The position numbers and the translations under genes are program-made. Shown here in pieces: positions 1-7,145 of a stretch of 52,059 nucleotides of DNA; positions within the stretch are counted from its first letter, which is position 1; each line of letters starts with the position of its first letter. The notes under the pieces were generated by a model, which worked only from the letters and a program-made list of their open reading frames with translations, had not been told where the DNA came from and made no database searches. Source of the DNA: Nitrospirota bacterium (GTDB lineage: Bacteria; Nitrospirota; Thermodesulfovibrionia; Thermodesulfovibrionales; UBA6898); NCBI GenBank assembly GCA_016215155.1, contig JACRLQ010000020.1, positions 1 to 52,059 of the forward strand, written 5' to 3'.

Positions 1-450
1 ATCAAAGTGCGCGGCGAGTAGTGAATCATTTTGCCTTGATAATGCGAAGAAATTAAATCCAACATGATGGAGCGCACGCCTAAATAATTTGTCTTCAAAG
101 TTTTGTGGATTCTTGATTTGAAGATGAATCTGCTTTTCGGAAACCGTAATCTTCTCGATACTTTTCTGGTTGAAATTAAGCAACAATGATTGATCTTTAT
201 CGGATCGCTCGATATAACCGAGTTTTTTCCGTGGTTTGCCTTTCTTGCCTGGTAAACCGGCCATTTGAATGATAGGCCAAATGTGATTGTGAGCTATTAA
301 AGCACTGTCCAATTCTTTAAGGTAGTTATTACAGCTGTCGCAAACAGAACCTTTAGGTAGAACAATATTATTCTTAACTATTGCCTCCGGAAAAACGTGA
401 GCAATGCCTTGAGCAGAAGTGGATGGTTTACGACAATAAATACATTTCAT
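1..450 (-). CDS. HNH endonuclease (HNH_5-like), partial at window edge
   Basis: The minus strand is open for 150 codons from ATG at 448-450 to the window edge, so the C-terminus is missing. The N-terminus has a zinc-knuckle pattern (MKCIYC, then VCDSCNN about 40 residues later) around a degenerate HNH core (AHVFPEAIV). This is the layout of HNH_5-type nucleases, whose two CxxC pairs bind zinc beside the catalytic His. A basic stretch (GKKGKPRKK) follows. The gene starts 3 bases after the stop of the 126-aa gene at 454-834, so the two are probably co-transcribed. It sits downstream of an attC-like site, so it may be cassette cargo. The substrate is unknown; HNH genes of this type are common in mobile and defence contexts. 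Confidence 0.65.
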   Translation of the reverse strand, partial: MKCIYCRKPSTSAQGIAHVFPEAIVKNNIVLPKGSVCDSCNNYLKELDSALIAHNHIWPIIQMAGLPGKKGKPRKKLGYIERSDKDQSLLLNFNQKSIEKITVSEKQIHLQIKNPQNFEDKLFRRALHHVGFNFFALSRQNDSLLAAHFD

Positions 451-453
451 ATC

Positions 454-834
454 TCACGACCATATCTTTTTCAGAAAAATTTGTTTCGTTGTATATTCTT
501 GGTCTTGGTACTCGACTTTGCAGCCTTTAATAGAAGACGCCCTCAACACGACGACAGCGCCATATGGTATATATTTATTTCTCTTATTCAAATTTATAAA
601 AAGATTATCCTTGGCTGCAAGATTTTTCGTTTCATCTCTGGCCGCCTCTATTTTTTTCGTCTGTTCTTCCAATTCAGACAAAACTTTTCCCTTGTGCTCA
701 TCTTCAAACAACATTCCATAGTTCGAAGATAGGTTATCACTTTTTTCCTTATAGTCGCCCTTTCTATCACTCGGGGAGTCTGAGCTTTCATCGTATGGTA
801 ACCAACGGCCATATTTTAAATTTTTTATTGTCAT
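454..834 (-). CDS. Hypothetical 126-aa protein, cassette-borne
   Basis: I do not recognise this protein. It is hydrophilic with no signal peptide or membrane segment. Residues about 45-75 (LSELEEQTKKIEAARDETKN) are charged and heptad-like, suggesting a short coiled coil. A more beta-rich C-terminus (AVVVLRASSIKGCKVEY) follows. The ATG at 832-834 has a weak GAGA ribosome site and lies 8 bases beyond the GTTAAGC core of the attC-like palindrome. First genes of integron cassettes typically start just past that core. It is followed at 3 bases by the HNH gene, so the pair may work together, for example as a nuclease and a partner; that is only inference from position. Confidence 0.55.
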   Translation of the reverse strand: MTIKNLKYGRWLPYDESSDSPSDRKGDYKEKSDNLSSNYGMLFEDEHKGKVLSELEEQTKKIEAARDETKNLAAKDNLFINLNKRNKYIPYGAVVVLRASSIKGCKVEYQDQEYTTKQIFLKKIWS

Positions 835-842
835 TTTTTCTC

Positions 843-926
843 GCTTAACGATGTATTTCAGCCGACGGGGCTATCACCGCCGAAAAACCGCCAAGGCTAC
901 TACCGGTCAGCTGGCAATGTTATAGC
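843..926 (-). repeat. Integron attC-like recombination site
   Basis: Read on the minus strand, the site starts with CTATAAC and ends with GTTAAGC, a perfect match to the attC core GTTRRRY. The last 23 bases run TCGGCTG, a 9-base spacer, then GTTAAGC, the same length and nearly the same bases as the widely shared attC 3' end (TCSGCTKGARCGAMTTGTTAGVC). The opposite arm (CAGCTGACCGG) pairs imperfectly with CCCGTCGGCTG, as expected for a folded single-strand attC. The site separates two minus-strand genes, and the downstream gene starts 8 bases past the core. No integrase is in the window. Confidence 0.6.
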
Positions 927-966
927 TTTATTAACTTTTAATTCTGGAGCCTTATTTGTATTGGTC

Positions 967-1377
967 TCAAATTTCATAGTCAAGGAATTCCATCGTTATC
1001 ATTGGTCTGATTGTGGAGTTGTAATGAGCCTTCATATCGTGCTGTGCCTTCTCGGCTCTATTGCATTCGATCATATCTATATTTTCTCTTTCGGCTTCTT
1101 GGATCTCTTGAAAAGAGATTCTTTCGCCTAGAATTCTCACTTCATAGATTAAGCAACTAGCAATAAAGCTTGCTTCCAAATCACTATAGTAGTCGTCCCA
1201 ATAACCGAATGTTGGGTTTTTTGTGCATTGAAATGCCCCGTCCTTATCGCCATATTCCCAAAGTAGAAGCCTATACGGTTGGTCGCGAACATTATATTCC
1301 TGGAGAAAGCTCCAGTAATCTTCGCTTTCTTTGCTTTGTTCTTCGTCGTCCCCGTCTGTGTCGTCACCGGTGCTCAT
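967..1377 (-). CDS. Hypothetical 136-aa acidic protein
   Basis: I do not recognise this protein. The first 20 residues are strongly acidic (MSTGDDTDGDDEEQSKESED). An aromatic-rich middle (YWSFLQEY, LLLWEYGDKDGAFQC, YWDDYYSDLEASF) and a Glu/Arg-rich helical part (FQEIQEAERENIDMIECNRAEKA, given here as seen in pieces) follow. It is soluble by appearance, with no signal peptide. An attC-like site lies directly downstream in transcription order, so this is probably a cassette gene. A small acidic protein could be an immunity or nucleic-acid-mimic type, but nothing in the sequence proves that. Confidence 0.5.
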   Translation of the reverse strand: MSTGDDTDGDDEEQSKESEDYWSFLQEYNVRDQPYRLLLWEYGDKDGAFQCTKNPTFGYWDDYYSDLEASFIASCLIYEVRILGERISFQEIQEAERENIDMIECNRAEKAQHDMKAHYNSTIRPMITMEFLDYEI

Positions 1378-2013
1378 TTACAGTCACCGAAATTAATATC
1401 TTTCTTTCTATAACATTCTTTTTTATGCCGCTGCGGTATTTGCGCGGGTATGTTCTCGGAAACGTAAGTATTGCTGTTGAATCTTCATGGTTTTTCGTTG
1501 GTTAGACGGCAACTTTAGCGCCATAATAACGAATATCGCGGTATTATGCCGCGCGGTATAATTCGCCTGTTCCATTATTGTGAAAATAAGGTACGTGCAA
1601 TGGTAAGCTTTGATGCTTAATGAACAACAATATAAATTCCCTCGATTGTTTTGACATATTCCCCACAGTAAGCAGTTATTTTATACCTTGCGGCTCAGAG
1701 CAGTGTCAAGAGAAATCTGTTGATTATCGGGCGGACTCCAAAGCCTATGAATAGAAGAGCGAAACGTCGACTTCAGGAACAACGCCTGATTTTGCATCTA
1801 GCACTTTAGAAGTCCGGATAACGAACAGTAATCGAGGGTCGATGAGCTGCACAGATGCCTAGTTACGAAGGGCGTTTGTAATAACTGTCAACACGAATGC
1901 TGGTTAATATATCACAACTTTTCAACGATCCAAGGACCGTGAATCGTAAAAAGGCAGATCTTAATTTGCCAAAAGGTTTCTTCTCTCCGTTCTTCACTTC
2001 CACATCTTCTCGT
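1378..2013. other. Accessory intergenic region, no supported gene
   Basis: I see no convincing coding region here on either strand; longer frames in this stretch have neither ribosome sites nor recognisable composition. It is AT-rich compared with DNA right of 2450. It holds a GTTAGAC heptamer at 1501-1507 that matches the integron core GTTRRRY, a CTATAAC at 1409-1415 that resembles the outer arm of the attC-like site at 843-926, and an imperfect inverted repeat at 1522-1580. These could be eroded cassette junctions, but I cannot fold 1409-1507 into a good attC. Confidence 0.4.
1522..1580. repeat. Imperfect inverted repeat in cassette region
   Basis: The left arm (CATAATAACGAATATCGCGG) and the right arm (CCGCGCGGTATAATTCG, then CCATTATTG) pair imperfectly around a TATTATG loop. 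AAC at 1528-1530 and GTT at 1569-1571 sit symmetrically near the outer ends, recalling attC geometry, but the heptamers around them do not match the core consensus. It may be a decayed attC or an unrelated hairpin. Confidence 0.4.
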
Positions 2014-2250
2014 CTATCTTCTAAAGTCCTTTACATTCTTCTGGAACTCAGCGAAGTCTTTTTTGTCCCATGTGCCTGCCAGATGGTCGAGGGCATGATA
2101 GACAGCAGTGTGCTTCTTTTTCTCAATCCCAAGTTCTTTCCTGATTATCTTTATCAAAGCGGCATTGATGCTGGTGCCTTCCTGTTTCGCCTTTTCTTTA
2201 AGGGCCGTAACCGTGCTATCATCAAGCCCCCTGATGGTCATTGCTCCCAC
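2014..2250 (-). CDS. Orphan ribbon-helix-helix antitoxin (FitA/VapB-like)
   Basis: This 78-aa protein starts with a short beta strand (MTIRGLDD) followed by two helices (TVTALKEKAKQEGTSINAAL and IKIIRKELG), the ribbon-helix-helix fold of FitA/VapB-type antitoxins that bind operator DNA as dimers. The C-terminal third (KKHTAVYHALDHLAGTWDKK) is the part that usually wraps the PIN toxin. GTG at 2248-2250 is chosen because AAGGAGG lies 5 bases upstream; ATG three codons later is the alternative. No PIN-domain toxin gene is found downstream (1378-2013), so the antitoxin appears solitary, either a remnant or acting on a toxin elsewhere. Confidence 0.75.
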   Translation of the reverse strand: MGAMTIRGLDDSTVTALKEKAKQEGTSINAALIKIIRKELGIEKKKHTAVYHALDHLAGTWDKKDFAEFQKNVKDFRR

Positions 2251-2410
2251 GGCATCCTCCTTATCTCAGTCCCCATCCCGCAGCAGGAGACCGTATCCGC
2301 TTGCATATTGCCCGCTTCATAAGCCTGTGACTATTCTATATAATGAGAGTAAAGTATGTAAAAGAAAAAGTGGAAGCTGAGTACCCGCACCCTATAACTA
2401 AAAATAGAGC

Positions 2411-2438
2411 TTGCTTCTTTATAGCGTTTTAGTATAAA
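2411..2438 (+). promoter_or_regulatory. Predicted sigma-70 promoter of the cobamide operon
   Basis: TTGCTT at 2411-2416 and TATAAA at 2433-2438 are separated by 16 bases. Transcription would start near 2445, immediately ahead of the riboswitch P1 strand at 2451. A second candidate with TATAAT at 2339-2344 lies upstream. Confidence 0.45.
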
Positions 2439-2450
2439 AAAGAGTAGTAG

Positions 2451-2631
2451 TTCAGGTGCCGAGAGGCATAAAAGGGAATCCCGTGAGGAGAGATCCGATC
2501 CGGGAACGGTCCCGCCGCTGTAATCCCGACTCCGGGAGTGTTGGAGTAGAAGTCTTTGCCGGTAGTACGCCACTGTTTTTATAAAATGGGAAGGCTGGCA
2601 AAGGCCGGGAGAGTCAGAAGACCTGCCTGAA
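2451..2631 (+). ncRNA. Cobalamin riboswitch aptamer
   Basis: The conserved core is present in order: CAGGTGCC (2453-2460), AAAGGGAATCCCGTG, CGGGAACGGTCCCGCCGC, TGTAATCCCGA, and the B12 box CAGAAGACCTGCC (2615-2627). TTCAGG at 2451-2456 can pair with CCTGAA at 2626-2631 to form P1. Adenosyl- or methyl-cobalamin binding normally shuts expression off. Its target is the run of cobamide genes starting with bzaF. An intrinsic terminator at 2715-2750 is the likely expression platform. Confidence 0.95.
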
Positions 2632-2714
2632 TGATATTTCCGCCGGTTACATGAGTAATCGAGTGATCGACCTTCCCGCGGATGGAAGGAGAGGATGAAG
2701 TAAACCAGGGTGCA

Positions 2715-2750
2715 GTCCTCATGGCATATTTTATGCCTTGAGGATTTTTT
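2715..2750 (+). terminator. Intrinsic terminator of the riboswitch expression platform
   Basis: TCCTCATGGCATA pairs with TATGCCTTGAGGA with one mismatch around a short T-rich loop, followed by six T. It lies between the aptamer and bzaF, so cobalamin-bound riboswitch would be expected to favour this hairpin and stop transcription before the operon. Confidence 0.8.
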
Positions 2751-2766
2751 ATTTTACGGAGGAATG

Positions 2767-4068
2767 ATGACGCAGCTTGAACGGGCCGCACAAGGCGAGG
2801 TAACGGAAGAGATCAGGAAAGTTTCAGAAGCAGAGGGATTAGATGTCCCCGTCGTCTTAAGGCGGGTTGCGGCCGGGAAAATTGTAATCCCTTCAAACAG
2901 CAACCGCAGAAAAAAGGTCGTAGGAATCGGAAAGGGGTTAAAGACTAAGGTGAACGCCTCGATAGGCTCCTCGACCGAGATAGCGGACATCTCGATGGAG
3001 GTCGAAAAGGCAAGGATCGCTGAAAAATATGGGGCCGACACCCTTATGGACCTCTCCGTAGGCGGCGACATCGAAGGGATCAGGAAGGCCGTTTTGGATG
3101 CAATATCTCTTCCCGTCGGCACTGTCCCTCTTTACGAGGCCTTTGCCCTCGCAATCGAAAAATACGGGGCGGCCGTGAACATGCCTTCTGAGCTGCTTTT
3201 TGAGATGATCGAAAAGCAGTGTGAGGAGGGGGTCGGTTTCATGGCGATCCACTGCGGCATCAACAGAAGGACAGTAGAGATGCTCAGGAAGCAGCACTAC
3301 CGGTACGGCGGGCTTGTCTCCAAGGGCGGCTCATACATGGTGGCATGGATGGAACATAATAAAATGGAAAACCCGCTCTATGAACATTTTGACCGGGTCG
3401 TATCGATCATGAAAAAATATGATGCTGTTTTGAGCCTTGGAAACGGATTTCGCGCGGGCGCTATCCACGACGCCTCGGACCGCGTCCAGATCCAGGAGAT
3501 GCTCATCAACTGTGAACTGGCCGAGCTTGGCAGGGAGCAGGGCTGCCAGACGATGGTAGAGGGCCCGGGGCACATCCCCATCAACGAGATCGAGGCAAAC
3601 ATCATCATGGAAAAGAAGATGAGCGGGGAATCGCCCTTTTACATGCTCGGGCCGATAACCACAGACATCGCGCCGGGCTACGACCATATTACCGCCGCGA
3701 TAGGGGCCGCGCTTTCGTCATCCTTCGGGGCAGACTTCATCTGCTACGTGACGCCCTCTGAACATTTGGGGCTTCCCTTCCCTGAAGATGTAAGGGAGGG
3801 AGTGATAGCTTCGAGGATAGCGGCCCATGTCGGTGACATGATCAAGCTTAAAAATTTACATACGGACAAAACAATGTCGAAGGCCAGGCGTGACATGAAA
3901 TGGGACACGCAGTTTTCCCTCGCCATAGACCCTGAGAGGGCCAGGGAGATAAAATTAAAAAGAGGCAACGGCGACGAACACTCGTGTACCATGTGCGGAA
4001 AGTTCTGCGCGAACGACATCCTCCGCGGCATGTTCGAAGCCGACATGACCGGTTCGGATAAAAAATAA
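2767..4068 (+). CDS. bzaF: 5-hydroxybenzimidazole synthase BzaF (ThiC paralogue)
   Basis: This is a ThiC-superfamily radical-SAM protein of 433 aa that rearranges aminoimidazole ribotide. Seen in the sequence: the KVNASIGSS region near residue 70, MVEGPGHIP, LGPITTDIAPGYDHITAAIG, and a C-terminal cluster Cys407, Cys410, Cys414 (CTMCGKFC) for the 4Fe-4S cluster. ThiC makes the thiamin pyrimidine, whereas BzaF makes 5-hydroxybenzimidazole, the lower ligand of cobamides. I choose BzaF because the gene is under a cobalamin riboswitch, not a TPP switch, and leads an operon with cobU, cobT and cobS. ATG at 2767 gives 4-base spacing from GGAGG; ATG at 2764 is only 1 base away. The Cys spacing is CX2CX3C rather than the CX2CX4C of E. 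coli-type ThiC. Confidence 0.85.
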   Translation: MTQLERAAQGEVTEEIRKVSEAEGLDVPVVLRRVAAGKIVIPSNSNRRKKVVGIGKGLKTKVNASIGSSTEIADISMEVEKARIAEKYGADTLMDLSVGGDIEGIRKAVLDAISLPVGTVPLYEAFALAIEKYGAAVNMPSELLFEMIEKQCEEGVGFMAIHCGINRRTVEMLRKQHYRYGGLVSKGGSYMVAWMEHNKMENPLYEHFDRVVSIMKKYDAVLSLGNGFRAGAIHDASDRVQIQEMLINCELAELGREQGCQTMVEGPGHIPINEIEANIIMEKKMSGESPFYMLGPITTDIAPGYDHITAAIGAALSSSFGADFICYVTPSEHLGLPFPEDVREGVIASRIAAHVGDMIKLKNLHTDKTMSKARRDMKWDTQFSLAIDPERAREIKLKRGNGDEHSCTMCGKFCANDILRGMFEADMTGSDKK

Positions 4069-4592
4069 TGTCTGACCGTACCGGAACAATAACCTTTGTG
4101 ATCGGCGGGGCCAGGAGCGGCAAGAGTTCTTTTGCCCTTGATCGGGCTTCTGAGTATGAAGGTCAGAAGGTCTTTATTGCGACGGCCCAGGCCTTCGACT
4201 CCGAGATGACAAAGAGGATACAAAAGCACAGGCAGGAGCGTGGAGGTGATTGGGAAACCGTCGAAGCGCCGCTCGCCATCACAGGGGTCTTAAAAGACAA
4301 ATCCGGAAAATGCGGGGTCATCGTCATTGATTGCCTGACGCTATGGCTTTCAAATCTCCTGCTTGCAGGTATGGATGTTGAAATGGAAACGGGAAGTTTT
4401 ATCTCTTCGCTTTCGACTGTTAACTGCCCCCGGGTTTTCATTGTCTCGAATGAGGTCGGTATGGGCATTGTGCCGGAAAACGAGCTTGCCAGAAGATTCA
4501 GGGACATTGCGGGACGGCTTAACCAGAAGACGGCGGCCCTGGCCGATGAAGTATATATGGTGACCGCGGGGATACCTGTAAAGATAAAATAG
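4068..4592 (+). CDS. cobU: Adenosylcobinamide kinase / guanylyltransferase CobU
   Basis: CobU phosphorylates adenosylcobinamide and transfers GMP to give adenosylcobinamide-GDP, the substrate of CobS. The 174-aa length is typical of the family. A P-loop (GGARSGKS) lies at residues 13-20, the family motif DCLTLWLSN near residue 90, and [12 protein letters not shown] near the C-terminus. The ATG overlaps the TAA of bzaF by one base, indicating translational coupling. The enzyme is cytoplasmic and acts with CobT and CobS encoded directly downstream. Confidence 0.95.
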   Translation: MSDRTGTITFVIGGARSGKSSFALDRASEYEGQKVFIATAQAFDSEMTKRIQKHRQERGGDWETVEAPLAITGVLKDKSGKCGVIVIDCLTLWLSNLLLAGMDVEMETGSFISSLSTVNCPRVFIVSNEVGMGIVPENELARRFRDIAGRLNQKTAALADEVYMVTAGIPVKIK

Positions 4593-4602
4593 GAGGATGA
4601 AG

Positions 4603-5655
4603 ATGAAAGATACCATAGGGAAAATATCGCCAGTCAAGGAAGAATTTATCGAAAAGGCCCAAAAAAGGCTCGACAACCTCACGAAGCCGCCGGGCAGCCT
4701 GGGGAGGCTGGAGGAGATCGCAAGGCGACTCGTCGCGATCACCGAAAACATGATGCCGTCGCTGGACAAAAAGGCGGTCTTCACCTTCGCCGGAGACCAT
4801 GGAGTTACCGAGGAAGGGATCTCCGCTTATCCTAAGGAGGTGACGCCCCAGATGGTGCTGAACTTCTTAAGAGGCGGGGCAGGCATCAACGTCCTGGCCA
4901 GGCATGCCGGGGCGGACGTAGTCGTCGTTGACATAGGGGTCGATTATGATTTCGGAGACGTTCCAGGCCTCCTTGATATGAAGGTAATGCGCGGCACCAA
5001 AAACATGGCCAAAGGGCCTGCCATGACGAGGGACGAGGCGATAAAATGCGTCGAGACCGGCATAGAGATCGCAAACGGCTACGCAAAGAAGGGGTATAAG
5101 ATCTTCGGCACGGGAGACATGGGCATCGGGAACACTACGCCTTCGAGCGCGATTGCGGCTGTGCTTACCGGAAAACCGGCCTCGGAGGTCACGGGCAGAG
5201 GCACGGGCATATCGGCTGAGTCCCTCGGAAAAAAGGTGGCCGTGATCGAGGCTGCGATAAAACTCAACAGGCCCGACCCTGGTGACGCCGTCGATGTCCT
5301 CGCAAAGATAGGCGGCACGGAGATAGGGGGCATTGCGGGGGTCATCCTGGGGGCGGCCTCAAACAGGGTCCCCGTCGTTATAGACGGTTTCATATCCACC
5401 GCCGGAGCTCTGATCGCCTACTGCATGGAACCTAAGACAAAAGACTATATGTTCGCGGCCCATAATTCCGTTGAGATAGGGCACAAGGCGATGCTCGAAA
5501 AAATCGGACTGAAACCCATCCTGGACCTCGATATGAGGCTTGGGGAGGGAACGGGCGCGGCCTTGGCCATGCATATTATCGAGGCGGGATTAAAAATTTA
5601 TAAAGAGATGGCCACCTTCGGAGAGGCCGGGGTCACGGATGAGATCATCAATTAG
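4603..5655 (+). CDS. cobT: Nicotinate-nucleotide-benzimidazole phosphoribosyltransferase CobT
   Basis: CobT activates the lower-ligand base by transferring phosphoribose from nicotinate mononucleotide to form the alpha-ribazole phosphate. Family motifs are clear: [10 protein letters not shown] near residue 25, [20 protein letters not shown] near residue 65, [27 protein letters not shown], and the C-terminal [11 protein letters not shown] containing the catalytic Glu. ATG at 4603 is preferred because AGGAGG at 4591-4596 lies 6 bases upstream; ATG at 4597 touches it. With BzaF in the same operon, the likely substrate is 5-hydroxybenzimidazole, although CobT enzymes are often broad in specificity. 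Confidence 0.95.
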   Translation: MKDTIGKISPVKEEFIEKAQKRLDNLTKPPGSLGRLEEIARRLVAITENMMPSLDKKAVFTFAGDHGVTEEGISAYPKEVTPQMVLNFLRGGAGINVLARHAGADVVVVDIGVDYDFGDVPGLLDMKVMRGTKNMAKGPAMTRDEAIKCVETGIEIANGYAKKGYKIFGTGDMGIGNTTPSSAIAAVLTGKPASEVTGRGTGISAESLGKKVAVIEAAIKLNRPDPGDAVDVLAKIGGTEIGGIAGVILGAASNRVPVVIDGFISTAGALIAYCMEPKTKDYMFAAHNSVEIGHKAMLEKIGLKPILDLDMRLGEGTGAALAMHIIEAGLKIYKEMATFGEAGVTDEIIN

Positions 5656-6471
5656 ATGAAGCGGCTGCTGCTTGCAATCCAGTTTCTGACGATCATCCCT
5701 GTCAGGGTAAAGGGAGATGTATCTGAAAAAGATATGGCGGGTTCGACGGTCTTTTTCCCCCTGGCCGGGGCATGTCAGGGAATTATGCTGGTATTGGTTG
5801 CCGCCGGGCTTCATGCCTTCCTCCCTACTCAGGTGGTATGCGGATTTGTTCTTCTTGCGCATATCCTCTCCAATGGAGGCTTTGACCTCGACGGGCTGGC
5901 CGATACCGCTGACGCAATGGCCGTAAAATCTTCAGGAGACAAGGACCTTGATATTGAAAAGCGTCTGTCCGTCATGAAGGACAGCTCGACGGGGGCATCG
6001 GGGGCGACAGCGATTGTAATGTCGCTTCTTCTTAAGTTCCTGCTTATAAGCGGGCTTTATCAGGCCGCGCCGCTTCCCGTGTTTTTGTCTGCCGTTTTTT
6101 TGATGACGGTATTTTCCAAATGGCTGACTGTGCCGGCAATGCTTCATGCGGGTTCCGCCAGGAGGGACGGCCTTGGAAGGATATTTATAGACCACATCAC
6201 ACTCTCACACCTTGCGGGATCGACACTGACGCTGATTCTACTTTCATTGGTCCCATTTCTTCCCCTGTTTAAGAGTATGACCCCGGCCAGTTATTTCGCC
6301 GGTATTTTGGCTCTCATTTTATCACAGTATATTTTCTGCATAGCGGCGGTAGGGTTTTTCAGGAGAAGGTTTGGCGGCTCCACAGGCGACACTTTTGGCG
6401 CGATGAGCGAGATATCTGAGATAATATTCCTTACAATGGTATTAATATGGTTACAACACTCTACCTCATAA
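5656..6471 (+). CDS. cobS: Cobalamin synthase CobS (adenosylcobinamide-GDP ribazoletransferase)
   Basis: CobS joins adenosylcobinamide-GDP to the alpha-ribazole (phosphate) in the cytoplasmic membrane, the last assembly step. The hallmark GGFDLDGLADTADA lies at residues 74-87, followed by DSSTGASGA. The rest is strongly hydrophobic with several membrane helices, as expected for the 250-270 aa family. The ATG directly follows the cobT stop codon with no gap. The end overlaps cobC by 25 bases. Confidence 0.95.
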   Translation: MKRLLLAIQFLTIIPVRVKGDVSEKDMAGSTVFFPLAGACQGIMLVLVAAGLHAFLPTQVVCGFVLLAHILSNGGFDLDGLADTADAMAVKSSGDKDLDIEKRLSVMKDSSTGASGATAIVMSLLLKFLLISGLYQAAPLPVFLSAVFLMTVFSKWLTVPAMLHAGSARRDGLGRIFIDHITLSHLAGSTLTLILLSLVPFLPLFKSMTPASYFAGILALILSQYIFCIAAVGFFRRRFGGSTGDTFGAMSEISEIIFLTMVLIWLQHSTS

Positions 6472-7145
6472 GACACGGCGAGACAGCCGGCGGCGAAACA
6501 AAAACGTACAAGGGAAGTCTCGATGTCCCCCTGTCCGATAACGGCATACGTCAGGTCGAGCAGTCCGCGGCGTTCGTGCTGGAGCATATCCGCGTCTCCT
6601 CGATTCTGAGGCAGCAGAGCTATTTGAGAGACATACATACCGACGGGCCGGAAATAAACGGGGAAAGACAACCCTCAGCGCGGCTGGATGCCGTCTATAC
6701 CTCTGACCTTGGCCGGGCAGTAAAAAGCGGCGAAATCATAGCCGCTCCCCATAATGTCATCCCGGTCAGTATGCCTGAACTGCGGGAGCGCAATTTCGGC
6801 GTATGGGAAGGGATGAGCTTTATCGAGATCCGGGACCAATTCCCCGGGGAGTTTGATGCCTGGGCCGGCAACCCGCTAAAATTCAGTCCCGTAGGAGGGG
6901 AAAGCACGCTTGAAGTAAATGAGCGGGTGCTTGACGCCATGGGCAAAATCCTTTCGGCCCATAGGGGAGAGACGATCGCAATAGTGGCGCACGGAGGGGT
7001 GAACCGCATAGTCCTCTGTCACGTACTGGGCATGCCGCTCGAAAATATATTCCGGATAGAGCAGGATCATGCTGCCGTGAATGTCATAGAATTCTGGGGA
7101 GAGACCCCGGTTGTGAAGCTCATCAACGGGGGTGTCAATGGCTAA
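6447..7145 (+). CDS. cobC: Alpha-ribazole phosphatase CobC, with an insertion
   Basis: This histidine-phosphatase superfamily protein removes the phosphate from alpha-ribazole phosphate or adenosylcobalamin phosphate. RHGET at residues 9-13 holds the catalytic His. ERNFGVWEG carries the general acid and AHGGVNR the second catalytic His. It is 232 aa, about 30 residues longer than usual. The extra segment lies at about residues 46-80, between a helix and the conserved DAVYTSDLGRA, and is rich in polar residues; I do not see clear palindromic DNA in it. The gene overlaps cobS by 25 bases and cbiP by a few bases. Confidence 0.85.
   Translation: MVTTLYLIRHGETAGGETKTYKGSLDVPLSDNGIRQVEQSAAFVLEHIRVSSILRQQSYLRDIHTDGPEINGERQPSARLDAVYTSDLGRAVKSGEIIAAPHNVIPVSMPELRERNFGVWEGMSFIEIRDQFPGEFDAWAGNPLKFSPVGGESTLEVNERVLDAMGKILSAHRGETIAIVAHGGVNRIVLCHVLGMPLENIFRIEQDHAAVNVIEFWGETPVVKLINGGVNG

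Noticed and set aside
1409-1507. A second attC site
   Set aside because: The outer heptamers fit (CTATAAC, GTTAGAC), but the interior does not form the expected imperfect stem.
1897-2322. 141-aa plus-strand open frame
   Set aside because: It is antisense to the RHH antitoxin, has no ribosome site, and its translation is not protein-like.
2710-2766. Upstream start of bzaF at 2710
   Set aside because: This start lies before and inside the riboswitch terminator; GGAGG at 2758-2762 marks the true start at 2764 or 2767.
2767-4068. ThiC for thiamin synthesis
   Set aside because: The control by a cobalamin riboswitch and the cobamide neighbours fit BzaF better. A second ThiC in the genome would confirm this.
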